The position numbers were made by a program, and so were the translations under genes. Source: Cupriavidus pauculus (GTDB taxonomy: Bacteria > Pseudomonadota > Gammaproteobacteria > Burkholderiales > Burkholderiaceae). From it: 64,000 nucleotides of DNA. Positions 44,425-54,073 of the stretch are shown piece by piece (the first letter of the stretch is position 1; every line of letters starts with the position of its first letter). The stretch spans positions 124,001 through 188,000 of the forward strand of contig NZ_BPUO01000007.1 in the NCBI RefSeq assembly GCF_022179805.1, written 5' to 3'. The notes below the pieces were generated by a model. That model was not told the DNA's origin and did no database searches. It saw only the letters and a program-made list of their open reading frames with translations.

Positions 44425-45366
44425 TCAGGCCGACTGCCCTGGCAGCTCGGTCTGTTCCGACGGCTTCTGCAGCTTGTCGAACCTGACGAATTCCATCCGG
44501 TTCGCATCGACATTGCCCGTGAACTGCAGCGCCTGCTGGCTGTAGGTGGTCTCACCGAACAGCGACGCCTCGTCAACCTTTGCCAGGCCGGTGGCCAGCC
44601 CAGTGAACGGGAACAGCTCGGTGTCCGCCAGGTGCGACGGCACCACGTTGCGCAGCGCCGCGAAGATATTGTCGGTGCGGCCCGGGTTCTCGCGTTCCCA
44701 CTGCTGGATCATCTCGCTGACCTTCTTGCGCTGCAGGTTTTCCTGCGAGCCGCAGAGATTGCACGGAATGATCGGGAATTCCATCGCGCGTGCGTACGAC
44801 GCGATGTCCTTTTCCGCGCAGTAGGCCAGCGGGCGGATCACGATGTGCTGGCCGTCGTCGGTCGCCAGCTTCGGCGGCATGGCCTTCATCTTGCCGCCAA
44901 AGAACATGTTCAGGAAGAACGTGTTCACGATGTCGTCGCGGTGGTGGCCCAGCGCGATCTTGTTCGCGCCCAGTTCCTTGGCCGTGCGGTAGATCACCCC
45001 CCGGCGCAGCCGCGAGCACAGCGAACACGTGGTCTTGCCCTCGGGCACCTTCTCCTTGACGATCGAGTAGGTGTCGGCCTCGACGATCACGTATTCCACG
45101 CCCAGCGACTTCAGGTACTCGGGCAGGATGTGCTCTGGGAACCCCGGCTGCTTCTGGTCCAGGTTCATCGCGATGAGCTTGAACTGCACCGGCGCTCGCT
45201 TCTGCAGCGCCATCAGCACCGACAGCATCGTGTACGAATCCTTGCCGCCACTCATGCACACGAGCACGGTGTCGCCGTCCTCGATCATGCCGAAGTCGTG
45301 GATGGCCTTGCCCGTCTGCGACTGCAGGCGGGTTTCCAGGCGATAGAAGTTCGCGGAGTGACTCAT
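44425..45366 (-). CDS. ttcA: tRNA 2-thiocytidine synthetase TtcA
   Basis: A 313-residue enzyme that thiolates C32 of some tRNAs. The PP-loop [11 protein letters not shown] is near 39-49. The Fe-S binding Cys pairs are CSLCSR near 119 and CNLCGS near 211, as in TtcA, with [18 protein letters not shown] between them. Length equals the E. coli protein (311). ATG 45366 gives [11 protein letters not shown]. The frame is open upstream without homology. Confidence 0.94.
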   Translation of the reverse strand: MSHSANFYRLETRLQSQTGKAIHDFGMIEDGDTVLVCMSGGKDSYTMLSVLMALQKRAPVQFKLIAMNLDQKQPGFPEHILPEYLKSLGVEYVIVEADTYSIVKEKVPEGKTTCSLCSRLRRGVIYRTAKELGANKIALGHHRDDIVNTFFLNMFFGGKMKAMPPKLATDDGQHIVIRPLAYCAEKDIASYARAMEFPIIPCNLCGSQENLQRKKVSEMIQQWERENPGRTDNIFAALRNVVPSHLADTELFPFTGLATGLAKVDEASLFGETTYSQQALQFTGNVDANRMEFVRFDKLQKPSEQTELPGQSA

Positions 45367-45491
45367 AAGACGTACCTGTAACGGACGCGGCGCTGAAAAA
45401 TGGCCTGCCGCCCGAAAGAAATGCCGGAATTGACGGGGCAATATTCTACTGGACCGGTCTGACCGGCGTGCGCGCCCGCCGCCCGACCGTC

Positions 45492-45890
45492 TCAGCCCTG
45501 CTTGATATGGAATACCTCGACGCCGACCGAGTCGCAGTCCGGGTACACATCGGGCTTCTCGGTCGACACCCGCACGGCGCGCACCTTGGGATGCTGGAGC
45601 ATGGAGCGCGCCACGTCGTCGCACAGCGTTTCCTGCAGGTGGATATGTCCCTGCGCCATGCGCGCGGCCACCGTGTTGCGCATGAAGTCGTAGTCGACCA
45701 CTTCGTCGAGCTTGTCGGCCTGCGGCGTGGTCTCGGCCAGCGACACGAACAGGTCGATGTTCACGAGCACGCGCTGTTCGCCCTTTTTCTCGAATTCGTG
45801 CACGCCGATGTTGATCTGCACCTCGTAGTTGCGCAGGAACATGCGACGGCAGTCAAGCAGGCTGGGATGGGAAAGGGCGGCAAAGGTCAT
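45492..45890 (-). CDS. folB: dihydroneopterin aldolase
   Basis: A 132-residue folate enzyme that cleaves dihydroneopterin to 6-hydroxymethyldihydropterin and glycolaldehyde. [23 protein letters not shown] (pieces near 28-50), the [10 protein letters not shown] segment with the conserved Tyr, and [14 protein letters not shown] with the catalytic Glu are characteristic. It is 24 bp from the SDR gene upstream, and a start at 45890 (ATG) is preferred over the TTG at 45905. Confidence 0.9.
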   Translation of the reverse strand: MTFAALSHPSLLDCRRMFLRNYEVQINIGVHEFEKKGEQRVLVNIDLFVSLAETTPQADKLDEVVDYDFMRNTVAARMAQGHIHLQETLCDDVARSMLQHPKVRAVRVSTEKPDVYPDCDSVGVEVFHIKQG

Positions 45891-45914
45891 GGCGGAGTCA
45901 ATCAAGTTACGGCT

Positions 45915-46724
45915 TTATTCAGTCAGGAACATCACGTCGCGGGCCAGCGGCATCAGGTGCTGGCCTCCGTCGACGTACAGCGTGGTGCCGGTCACGGCGT
46001 GCGCCACCGCAAGGTAGGCCACCGCCTTGGCGATATCGTCGGGCGTGCTCGACTTGCCCAGCGGCGTCATGCCGTGGGCCCGCACGAAGCCGGGGTCCGA
46101 CTGGTCGCCGGACACCAGCGTGATGCCGGGCGCCACGCCGACCACGCGCAGGCGCGGCGCCAGCGCCTGGGCCAGTTGCACGGTGGCCGTCTGCAGCGCC
46201 GCCTTGGACAGCGTGTACGACAGGAAATCGGGGTTCAGGTTGTTGAGCTTCTGGTCCAGCAGGTTGATCACCACGCCACGCTGCTCGGTCTCGTTGCCAT
46301 CGGCCCCAAGCGCCTTGTGCATCTCACGCGCCAGCAGCAGCGGCGCCGCCACGTTGGTGCGCATATGCGTGTCGAGCGACGCGTACGAGAAGCTCGTGGC
46401 CACGTCGTACTGGAACAGCGACGCGTTGTTGACCAGGCAGGCCGGCGCACCAAGCGCGGCCACGCATGCGGCAACCAGCTTGCTGGCGGCGGCTTCGTCG
46501 GCCAGGTCGGCCTGCAGCACGGCGGCACGGCGGCCCAGGCCGCGGATCTGCGTGGCCAGCGCCTCGGCTTCGTCGCGCGAGCGGTTGCAGTGGATGGCAA
46601 CGTCCCAGCCCTGCGTGGCGAGCTCCAGCGCGATGGCACGGCCCAGGCGGCGCGCGCCACCGGTCACCAGCGCCACGCCGCGCGATTGGACGCCCACGGC
46701 GCCCTGAGTATTCGAATCTGGCAT
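45915..46724 (-). CDS. SDR oxidoreductase, pteridine-reductase-like
   Basis: A 269-residue short-chain reductase. The cofactor motif is TGGARRLG near 22-29, which is the TGxxxRxG of pteridine reductases rather than the TGxxxGxG of most SDRs. NNASLFQYD is the adenine-side motif, YTLSKAAL gives the catalytic Tyr and Lys, and GVAPGIT follows. Such proteins (FolM/PTR1-like) reduce dihydrobiopterin or dihydrofolate with NADPH. Its place beside folB supports this. Its start is only 16 bp from the divergent methyltransferase start. Confidence 0.8.
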   Translation of the reverse strand: MPDSNTQGAVGVQSRGVALVTGGARRLGRAIALELATQGWDVAIHCNRSRDEAEALATQIRGLGRRAAVLQADLADEAAASKLVAACVAALGAPACLVNNASLFQYDVATSFSYASLDTHMRTNVAAPLLLAREMHKALGADGNETEQRGVVINLLDQKLNNLNPDFLSYTLSKAALQTATVQLAQALAPRLRVVGVAPGITLVSGDQSDPGFVRAHGMTPLGKSSTPDDIAKAVAYLAVAHAVTGTTLYVDGGQHLMPLARDVMFLTE

Positions 46725-46740
46725 TGCTACAATTCGCGGT

Positions 46741-47919
46741 ATGCAGAAAGTCGCTAGTCTACCCCTTCCCTCCCCGGATGCGCTCGGCGCCTCCAAGGCC
46801 CTGTCCACCGCCATTGCCGACGCCATTGCGGCCGCCGGCGGATGGATCGGCTTCGACCGCTTCATGTCGCTCGCGCTCTACGCCCCGCGCCTGGGCTACT
46901 ACAGCGGCGGCGCCGCCAAGTTCGGGCGTGACGCCAACGACGGCAGCGACTTCATCACCGCCCCGGAACTGACGCCGTTCTTTGCGCGGACGCTGGCTCG
47001 CCAGTTCGCCCCGCTGATCGGCATGTCCCTGCCGCGCGTAATGGAATTCGGCGCCGGCACCGGCCGGCTGGCGGCCGACCTGCTGCTCGCGCTGGAAACC
47101 GAAGGCGCGCTGCCCGATACCTACAGCATCGTCGAACTGTCCGGCGAACTGCGCGCACGCCAGCAGGACACGCTGGCGCAGCGCGCGCCGCATCTGGCCA
47201 GCCGCGTGCAATGGCTCGACGCACTGCCCGATGCCTTCGAAGGCATCGTGGTCGGCAACGAGGTGCTGGATGCCATGCCGGTGCGGCTGTTCGCACGCAT
47301 CGGCGGCCAGTGGCATGAACGCGGCGTGGCGCGCGATGGCGAAGCCTTCGCGTTCGAAGACCGTCCGCTCGATGCGGCGGCGATCCCCGCGCCATTGCTG
47401 GAGGTTCCGGGCGATCACGACGTGGTGACCGAAACCCATGCCGAGGCCGAGGGATTTACGCGCGCCGTCGGCGCCCTGCTGAAGCGCGGCGCGGCCTTCT
47501 TCATCGATTACGGCTTCCCGGCGGCGGAGTACTACCACGCGCAGCGCGTCGGCGGCACGCTGATGTGCCACTACCGCCATCATGCGCACCCCGACCCGTT
47601 CCTGTATCCGGGCCTGCAGGACATCACCGCCCACGTGAACTTCACCGGCATCGCCGAGGCGGCCGTCGATGCGGGGCTCACCGTCGCGGGCTTTGCCTCG
47701 CAGGCGCGCTTCCTGATGAATGCCGGCATCACTGAACTGATGATGTCGCTGGACCCGTCCGATGCGCGCAACTTCCTTCCGCAGGCCAACGCCGTGCAGA
47801 AGCTGCTCAGCGAAGCGGAAATGGGCGAAGTGTTCAAGGTCATCGCGCTGACGCGCGATCTCGACGATGCCTTGCCGCTGGACGGCTTCGCCCGTGGCGA
47901 CCGCAGCTACGCACTCTGA
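46741..47919 (+). CDS. class I SAM-dependent methyltransferase (MidA/NDUFAF7-like, COG1565)
   Basis: A 392-residue protein. The SAM motif is MEFGAGTGRLAADLL near 101-115. IVVGNEVLDAMPV near 170 and FFIDYGFPAAEYYHAQRVGGTLMCHYRHH (pieces near 255-280) are highly conserved in the family. The mitochondrial relative NDUFAF7 methylates an Arg of NDUFS2 in complex I; the bacterial substrate is unknown. It starts 16 bp from the SDR start on the opposite strand. The NDUFA9-like protein is in the same region (50.2-51.3 kb). Confidence 0.88.
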   Translation: MQKVASLPLPSPDALGASKALSTAIADAIAAAGGWIGFDRFMSLALYAPRLGYYSGGAAKFGRDANDGSDFITAPELTPFFARTLARQFAPLIGMSLPRVMEFGAGTGRLAADLLLALETEGALPDTYSIVELSGELRARQQDTLAQRAPHLASRVQWLDALPDAFEGIVVGNEVLDAMPVRLFARIGGQWHERGVARDGEAFAFEDRPLDAAAIPAPLLEVPGDHDVVTETHAEAEGFTRAVGALLKRGAAFFIDYGFPAAEYYHAQRVGGTLMCHYRHHAHPDPFLYPGLQDITAHVNFTGIAEAAVDAGLTVAGFASQARFLMNAGITELMMSLDPSDARNFLPQANAVQKLLSEAEMGEVFKVIALTRDLDDALPLDGFARGDRSYAL

Positions 47920-47928
47920 GCCACCATC

Positions 47929-48123
47929 ATGCTGCGCTGGACCTTTACCATCTTCCTCTGCGTGATCGTGCTCTCGGCGGCGTTGCCGTGGCTGCAGCGC
48001 ATTGGCCTTGGGCGCTTGCCCGGGGACGTGCGATTCCGGTTGTTCGGGCGCGAATACGTGCTGCCGTTTGCGTCGACGATCCTGCTGTCGTTGGTGGCGC
48101 TCCTGATCGGCAAGTTTCTGTAG
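47929..48123 (+). CDS. DUF2905 small membrane protein
   Basis: A 64-residue two-helix membrane protein: RWTFTIFLCVIVLSAALPWL, then LGRLPGDVRFRLFGREYVLPF and a C-terminal hydrophobic segment. LGRLPGDVRF is the family motif. Function unknown. It lies 9 bp after the MidA-like gene, so likely cotranscribed. Confidence 0.85.
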   Translation: MLRWTFTIFLCVIVLSAALPWLQRIGLGRLPGDVRFRLFGREYVLPFASTILLSLVALLIGKFL

Positions 48124-48141
48124 GCTCGCGTCGGCGGGGAA

Positions 48142-49383
48142 CTACTCCGCCAGCCCGAGCCGCGCAGCCACCGCTGCCACGCGTGCCTTGTGCACGCGAT
48201 CCTTGATCAGGTCCACTCGATCCGCGCAGGCTTTGGCGATGGCGCCAGCGTCTATCGATGCCGCCGCCTCGCGCGCCGCCAGCAGTCGTGCCGCCTGCGG
48301 ATAGTCGCGATCCTCGAAACCCAGGCGGCCGCGCGCATCGGCCTCGCACGCCTGCAGGGCCTGGACGAACCGGTCGGGCTTGCGCAGCGCGTCGCTGCGC
48401 TCCACCAGCCGCGTCAACGCCGCCGCCCCGAATTCCGACGAGCGATGGATATTGCCGTGCTCGCGCGCCACCACCAACGCCAGCTCCCGGCAATCGTTGG
48501 GTACACGCAGCCGCTTGCAGACATCTTCCAGCAGGTCGACGCTGCGCTGCTCGTGGCCGATATGGCGCGGCAGCACGTCTTCGGGCGTGGTGCCCTTGCC
48601 CAGGTCATGGGTCAGCGCGGCAAAGCGCACCGGCAGCGCAAAGCCCTGCGCCGCGGCATAGTCGAGCACCATCATCACGTGCACGCCGGTATCCACCTCG
48701 GGATGGTAGTCGGCCCGTTGCGGCACGCCCCACAGGCGGTCCAGTTCCGGCAGCAGCCTGGCCAGCGCGCCGCACTCGCGCAGCACGTCGAACATGCGCG
48801 ACGGCGTGGCTTCCATCAGCCCCCGTGCGATTTCCTGCCAGACGCGCTCGGGCACCAGTGCATCGACCTCGCCCATGTCCACCATCTTGCGCATCAGCGC
48901 GACGGTCTCGGGCGCCACCGAAAAATCATCGAAACGCGCCGCAAAGCGGGCCGCGCGCAGGATGCGCACCGGGTCTTCGGCAAACGCGTCCGACACATGG
49001 CGGAACAGCCGCGCCTGCAGGTCACGCTGCCCGCCGTACGGATCGACGATCTCGCCTACAAGGTTGTCGTGCTCGTCCACGGCCTGGGCCATCGCGTTGA
49101 TGGTCAGGTCGCGCCGCACCAGGTCATCTTCCAGCGTGACATCGGGGCCGGTGTAGAACGCAAACCCCTTGTAGCCCACCGCCGTCTTGCGCTCGGTACG
49201 CGCCAGCGCGTACTCAGCCTTGGTGTGCGGATGCAGGAAAACCGGAAAGTCCTTGCCCACCGGCTTGTAGCCGGCGGCCTCCATCTGCTCGGGCGTGGCG
49301 CCCACCACCACGTAGTCGCGGTCCTGGCTGGGCTTGCCCAGCAACTGGTCCCGGATGGCCCCGCCGACGGCGTACACCTGCAT
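48142..49383 (-). CDS. cca: multifunctional CCA-adding enzyme
   Basis: A 413-residue tRNA nucleotidyltransferase that adds or repairs the CCA end, with HD phosphohydrolase activities. The head motif is VGGAIRDQLLGKPSQDRDYVVVG in pieces near 5-28, with the metal Asp pair DRD. The neck has RDLTINAMAQ and RILRAARFAARF. The HD domain has LTHDLGKGTTP near 223. The ATG at 49383 gives the normal start MQVYAVGG; a TTG 6 nt upstream is possible. It follows the GST gene by 6 bp, so the two are translated together. Confidence 0.93.
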   Translation of the reverse strand: MQVYAVGGAIRDQLLGKPSQDRDYVVVGATPEQMEAAGYKPVGKDFPVFLHPHTKAEYALARTERKTAVGYKGFAFYTGPDVTLEDDLVRRDLTINAMAQAVDEHDNLVGEIVDPYGGQRDLQARLFRHVSDAFAEDPVRILRAARFAARFDDFSVAPETVALMRKMVDMGEVDALVPERVWQEIARGLMEATPSRMFDVLRECGALARLLPELDRLWGVPQRADYHPEVDTGVHVMMVLDYAAAQGFALPVRFAALTHDLGKGTTPEDVLPRHIGHEQRSVDLLEDVCKRLRVPNDCRELALVVAREHGNIHRSSEFGAAALTRLVERSDALRKPDRFVQALQACEADARGRLGFEDRDYPQAARLLAAREAAASIDAGAIAKACADRVDLIKDRVHKARVAAVAARLGLAE

Positions 49384-49389
49384 AGTCAA

Positions 49390-50079
49390 TCAGCCCGTGA
49401 CGATGATGGCGTCGGCCCGGTCCGGCTGGGTCCGGTACGGTTCGTCTGCCGGCACGAAATCGCGTTCCTCGCGTGCGCCCGCCACCCATTCCTGCATCGC
49501 CGGCAACGCCAGCATGAAGTCGGCGTATTCCTTGGCCACTTCGGGCAGGTGCACGCCATACGTGGCAAAGCGGCTGACGACCGGCGCGTAGAACGCATCG
49601 GCAATCGTGAATTCGCCAAACAGGAACGGACCCTTGGCACCGAACCGCGCGCGCAGGTCGGTCCAGATCGCGGCAATGCGGTCGACGTCCTGTTGCACGG
49701 CCACGTTCCAGCCCAGGCCCGGCAGTACCGCCGTGGCATTCATCGGCATCTGGTTGCGCAGGTTGCCAAAGCCCGAGTGCATTTCGGCGCAGACCGAACG
49801 CGCGATGGCACGCGCGGCCACATCGGCCGGCCAGAGTTGCTTCTGCGGAAAGCGCTCGGCCACATATTCCGAGATCGACAGCGAATCCCACACGGTGACG
49901 TCGCCATCGACGAGCGCAGGCACTTTGCCGGCCGGCGAATACTGGGCAATCTCGGCGCCGAAGTCCTTGGTGAACAGGCGCAGCGGGATTTCCTCGAAGT
50001 CGATGCCGGCATGGCGCAGCAGCAGCCACGGACGCAGCGACCAGGACGAGTAGTTCTTGTTGCCGATGACGAGCTTCAT
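49390..50079 (-). CDS. glutathione S-transferase
   Basis: A 229-residue cytosolic GST. The N terminus MKLVIGNKNYSSWSLRPWLLLRHAG carries a thioredoxin-like domain; the Ser-Ser-Trp-Ser segment near 11-14 is typical of the zeta-like or YliJ types. GKVPALVDGDVTVWDSLSISEYVAERF in pieces is the glutathione-binding Pro and Ser. The C-terminal helical domain has FGEFTIADAFYAPVVSRF. Electrophile substrate is unknown. The stop is 6 bp before cca. Confidence 0.9.
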   Translation of the reverse strand: MKLVIGNKNYSSWSLRPWLLLRHAGIDFEEIPLRLFTKDFGAEIAQYSPAGKVPALVDGDVTVWDSLSISEYVAERFPQKQLWPADVAARAIARSVCAEMHSGFGNLRNQMPMNATAVLPGLGWNVAVQQDVDRIAAIWTDLRARFGAKGPFLFGEFTIADAFYAPVVSRFATYGVHLPEVAKEYADFMLALPAMQEWVAGAREERDFVPADEPYRTQPDRADAIIVTG

Positions 50080-50237
50080 CGTGAATTCCTTGGGGGCGGA
50101 AACGGGGGATGCGGGCGCCGACGCAGGATCAAGCGCCCCGAACCAGACATTCTATCGATCCAGCGCACGGCCTCCAAATGAAATGCGCTCGCGTGCCTGT
50201 GAGCGCCAGTCACATCGCCACGGCTGTGATCTCCGCG

Positions 50238-51260
50238 TCAGCGGTGCACGCTGCCGCGCATCGTCTGGAACACGGTATCGCGGTTGCGGCCGGCCAGCAC
50301 ATCGGTCATCACCGCTTCCAGGCTCACCGGGCGCACGCCCAGTTCGGCGGCCATCGGCTGGCCCAGCACGTTGTCGAGCCGCATGGAATCGAGGTTGTCG
50401 CGCGACAGCACCGTGCCTCCCGGCATGTGTTCGAGCACGGCCGCCTGCATGCGCGCCAGCGCGTCGGGCAGCGCGATGATCGGCCGTGGATGGCCCGATG
50501 CGATGCCGGCAAACTTGACCAGTTCCTCCAGCGTGTACACCTGCGGGCCGCCCAGCTCGTACGCCTGGCCGATGGTCGACGCATTGGCCATCGCATTGAC
50601 GAACGCCTGCACCACATCCATCACGAACACGGGCTGGAAGCGCGCATGGGCGCAGGCCAGCGGCACCACGGGCGCCATCTGCTGCAACTGGGCGAACAGG
50701 TTCAGAAAATGATCGTCGGGGCCGAACACCACCGATGGCCGGAAGATGGTCCAGTCCAGCCCGCTTTCACGCACAAGGCGCTCGCCTTCGCCCTTGCTGC
50801 GCAGGTACATCGACGGCCCGTGCGGGTCCGCGCCCAGCGCGCTCATGTGAATCAGGCGGCGAACGCCGGTGCGGTTGCACGCCTCGACGAGCTGCCGGGG
50901 CAGGTCGACGTGCGCCGCCGCGAACTGCGGGCCATACGGGTCGGCGCGGTCGCCGTGCAGGATACCCACCAGGTTGACGACGATGCCGTCGACGCCCAGC
51001 GAGCCGATGGCGTCGTCCAGCACGGCCGCATCGGCCAGGCCAAGTTCGACCGTCTCCACACGCGGCAGCAGCAACAGGTGCTGGGCGTGCTCGACGTGGC
51101 GCGTGGCCACGACGATGCGCTCGGGCGCGATGGGACTATCGGGATTGGAGGCCGGCTCAAGCGGCGCGCCGGAGGCGGACGCCGCGCCGGCCAGGCGGGA
51201 CACGAGGTGGCTGCCGATAAAGCCGGCGCCCCCGATGACTAGGACATTGCTGGACTGCAT
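50238..51260 (-). CDS. complex I NDUFA9-like NAD-dependent epimerase
   Basis: A 340-residue extended SDR protein. The dinucleotide motif is GGAGFIGSHLVSRL near 10-23. IHMSALGADPHGPSMYLRSKGEGERLVRESGLDWTIFRPSVVFGP, in pieces near 140-185, lacks a full YxxxK but fits NDUFA9-type proteins. It is probably involved in quinone or redox-complex assembly; the exact role is unknown. It follows slt on the same strand. Confidence 0.85.
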   Translation of the reverse strand: MQSSNVLVIGGAGFIGSHLVSRLAGAASASGAPLEPASNPDSPIAPERIVVATRHVEHAQHLLLLPRVETVELGLADAAVLDDAIGSLGVDGIVVNLVGILHGDRADPYGPQFAAAHVDLPRQLVEACNRTGVRRLIHMSALGADPHGPSMYLRSKGEGERLVRESGLDWTIFRPSVVFGPDDHFLNLFAQLQQMAPVVPLACAHARFQPVFVMDVVQAFVNAMANASTIGQAYELGGPQVYTLEELVKFAGIASGHPRPIIALPDALARMQAAVLEHMPGGTVLSRDNLDSMRLDNVLGQPMAAELGVRPVSLEAVMTDVLAGRNRDTVFQTMRGSVHR

Positions 51261-51334
51261 GGTGGGCTCCGTGACGTTTTGCGTGACGCTGCACCGATGC
51301 GCACGTCACGCCAGCCACGGAGCCACCGCCCGGG

Positions 51335-53302
51335 TCAGGGCAGGCTGGTCGTCGTGACCGAGGACGGAGCGACCACACCCAGCCGGTCTTTCAGCGACTG
51401 GGGACGGCCACTCATCAATGCAGCATAGTACGTAGCGTTGGAAAGCACATTCTTGACATAGACGCGCGTTTCCGTGAACGGGATCGTCTCTGCAAAGATC
51501 GCGCCTTCCACGGGCCGCGACAGGCTCGAACGCCACGATTTCGGGCGTCCCGGGCCAGCGTTGTACCCGGCCGACGCCAGCGTCCATGAACTGTCGAGGT
51601 CCGTCAGTACCATGCTCATGTAATTTGTACCGAGCAGGATATTGATGTTCGGGTCGCCCATCATCGTCGGCGAGAAGTCGGTCATGCCGATTTTCTTGGC
51701 CACGTACTTGGCCGTTGCCGGCATCACCTGCATCAGGCCATGCGCGCCCGCCGATGACCGCGCATTCATGATGAACCGCGATTCCTGGCGGATCAGCCCA
51801 TACGCCCAGGCCATGTCCAGGCCCACGTCGTCAGTGGCGCGCTGCATGATGTCGCGATACGGCATCGGGAAGCGCTGGGCGAAATCGTGTTCGGCCTTCG
51901 TACGGTCCGACGTGTTCACGGTGCGATCCAGCAGCTCGATCTTGCGCGCATACTCGGCCGCGGCCAGCAGCTCGCGGTCGCTCATGCCGCGCAGTTCCCA
52001 GTTCCACTCGCGGTTGCCTTCGAAGCGCAGGTTCAGGTCATAGAACTTCTGCGCGCGCACGAAGCCCGGCCGCGTACGCATGGCCATGGCCTCGGCATCG
52101 CTGACCGTGGTACGTGCCGGCAGAGAGATGCGGTTGCCCAGTTCCTCGCTGGCCAGCTGGCCGTAGAAATTGAACTGGCCGGCAATCGACTGGAACTGCG
52201 CCTGCGCATCGGCGGTGCGGCCATCGGCCTTGAGTGCCCGGGCATACCAGTACGTCCAGGCCGGATCCTTGGCGCGCAGCTCGGCGCGCATCAGTTCCAC
52301 CGACTGGCGCACCTGCTTCCAGTCACCCTGCCGCAGGGCCGCGCGTACGCGCCATTCCTGCGATTCGTCGGACAGCCACTGGTTGCCGCCGAGATCCATC
52401 TGGCGCCGGTAGTAGCCGGCGGCCTCGGGCAGCAGCTTCTTGGCGGCGAACTGGCCGATCACACCCCATGCCGAGCCCTGCTCGTCGCGCGACAGGTTGC
52501 CCACGACGGTCGACAGGTAGGCCGATGCCTGCGAGGGATCATTGCGCGCCATCTTGACGACGGTAGCCAGCGCATCGCTGTCCGCGCGTGCGTCGGGCAC
52601 GGTCGCCGCGATCTTGGCGGCCAGCGTCGTGTAGTTCTGTTCCAGCGCCTGGCGTGCCTGGAAGGCCACGTCGCTGCGCTGGATCTGCTGGCTCTGCGCC
52701 AGGTAGCCGACCAGGTCCACGCAGGCGTCGCCGTAATAGCGCGGGTCCACCAGCACGGCGCGCGCCTCGGCCGCCACGTTCTGGCCCTTGAGTGCCTTCG
52801 ACAGCAGCGCGTAGCACTCCACCTGCGTGTCGTCCTTCAGCACGAACTGCGGGTACTGGATGTCGAAATTGGCCCAGTCGCGCTTCTTGCCCAGCACCAG
52901 CAGCCAGTCGTTGCGCATGCGGTCGGCAATGGCCTCGCCCTGGTAGCGTTGCAGGAAGGCCGCCACCTCGGCATCGGGCGCGTCGATGCGTGCCTGGCCG
53001 CCGGTGTCGAACATCTGCGGCTTGATGCGGAAGTACTCGACGTACGACGGAATCGGATAGTCGACCAGCGTGGCCGAGATAGCGGCGGCGCGGTCAGGGT
53101 CGTTCTTGCGGGCCGCTTCGCGCAGCGCCACGAAGGCATCGTCCGGATTGGACGGGATCACGGTCTGCGCGGCCGGTTGCTGCGGCGCCGGGCGCACGGG
53201 CGCCGGTTTCTTCTGGGCAAAAGCCGGCGTGGCCAGCAGTGCGCCTGCGAATGCCAGCCATGCGATGCGGCCTGCGCTGCGCAGATATACTCCCTTCGGC
53301 AT
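51335..53302 (-). CDS. soluble lytic murein transglycosylase
   Basis: A 655-residue periplasmic enzyme that cleaves peptidoglycan with formation of 1,6-anhydromuramic acid. A signal peptide ends TPAFAQ near residue 26. The long alpha-superhelical U domain follows (FVALREAARKNDPDRAAAI). The catalytic Glu is in ALIRQESRFI with the SSAGAHGLMQVMPATAKYVAKKIG segment, the SLT domain (pieces). The last 40 residues include the lytic motif GYNAGPGRP. ATG 53302 starts the signal. It is divergent from the THF cyclo-ligase. Confidence 0.9.
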   Translation of the reverse strand: MPKGVYLRSAGRIAWLAFAGALLATPAFAQKKPAPVRPAPQQPAAQTVIPSNPDDAFVALREAARKNDPDRAAAISATLVDYPIPSYVEYFRIKPQMFDTGGQARIDAPDAEVAAFLQRYQGEAIADRMRNDWLLVLGKKRDWANFDIQYPQFVLKDDTQVECYALLSKALKGQNVAAEARAVLVDPRYYGDACVDLVGYLAQSQQIQRSDVAFQARQALEQNYTTLAAKIAATVPDARADSDALATVVKMARNDPSQASAYLSTVVGNLSRDEQGSAWGVIGQFAAKKLLPEAAGYYRRQMDLGGNQWLSDESQEWRVRAALRQGDWKQVRQSVELMRAELRAKDPAWTYWYARALKADGRTADAQAQFQSIAGQFNFYGQLASEELGNRISLPARTTVSDAEAMAMRTRPGFVRAQKFYDLNLRFEGNREWNWELRGMSDRELLAAAEYARKIELLDRTVNTSDRTKAEHDFAQRFPMPYRDIMQRATDDVGLDMAWAYGLIRQESRFIMNARSSAGAHGLMQVMPATAKYVAKKIGMTDFSPTMMGDPNINILLGTNYMSMVLTDLDSSWTLASAGYNAGPGRPKSWRSSLSRPVEGAIFAETIPFTETRVYVKNVLSNATYYAALMSGRPQSLKDRLGVVAPSSVTTTSLP

Positions 53303-53403
53303 GCTTTGCTTATCCCTTATGTGGTCGCGCGTGCCCATGAAAAACAGGCACGCCAATATTCGTTTGTCTTTGAATGTCTGATCGCTGGCCATTATTGCAC
53401 GCC

Positions 53404-54012
53404 ATGCCACCTTCCCAAGCGCCGGACAACGGCCCGGACGCCCGCCAATTCCCCGCCAACGCCGACCGGCGCGCACTGCGCCGCGAACTGCTCGCCTTGC
53501 GTGCCGCGCTGCCCGGCCGCGCCGCTGCCGATGCCCGCATCCATGCCGCGCTGGCGCCGCTTCTCGACCGGCTCGGCGTGAGAAAACTGGGCTTCTACTG
53601 GCCGATCCAGCAGGAATTCGACGCTCGCGACACCGTGGCGCGCTGGCTGCACGGCATGCCCGGCCGCGTGGCCGCCCTGCCCGTGGTCGCCGCGCCGGGC
53701 ACGCCACTCGATTTCCATCTCTGGACCCCCGACACGACGATGCGCGCCGGACATTACGGCATCCCGGTGCCGGATGGCACCGAGGCCGTGACACCCGACG
53801 CGCTGCTCATTCCCTGTGTCGGTTTCAGCGCCAACAAGTTCCGTCTGGGCTACGGCGGCGGCTTCTATGACCGCACGCTGGCCGCCCTGGCCCAGGCCGG
53901 CGCCACGCCGGTGGCCATCGGCATCGGCTTCGCGGCCTGCCAGATCCCGCTTGTTGCACAGATGCACGACCTGCCCATGGATTGGCTGGTGACGGAGAAC
54001 GGGGTGATGTAA
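53404..54012 (+). CDS. 5-formyltetrahydrofolate cyclo-ligase
   Basis: A 202-residue enzyme that converts 5-formyl-THF to 5,10-methenyl-THF using ATP. The LGYGGGFYDRTLAAL motif near 152-166 binds nucleotide, and PCVGFSANKFRLG precedes it. The substrate-binding FYWPIQQEFD region lies near 62. It is divergent from slt with about 100 bp between starts. ATG 53404 is preferred; 53374 is also in frame. Folate genes folB and metF are in the same window. Confidence 0.9.
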   Translation: MPPSQAPDNGPDARQFPANADRRALRRELLALRAALPGRAAADARIHAALAPLLDRLGVRKLGFYWPIQQEFDARDTVARWLHGMPGRVAALPVVAAPGTPLDFHLWTPDTTMRAGHYGIPVPDGTEAVTPDALLIPCVGFSANKFRLGYGGGFYDRTLAALAQAGATPVAIGIGFAACQIPLVAQMHDLPMDWLVTENGVM

Positions 54013-54073
54013 TCTCCCGGAACCGTCCGGAGTGGCGGGACAAGAACAAACAACAAGAAAAGCAGGGGAACAA

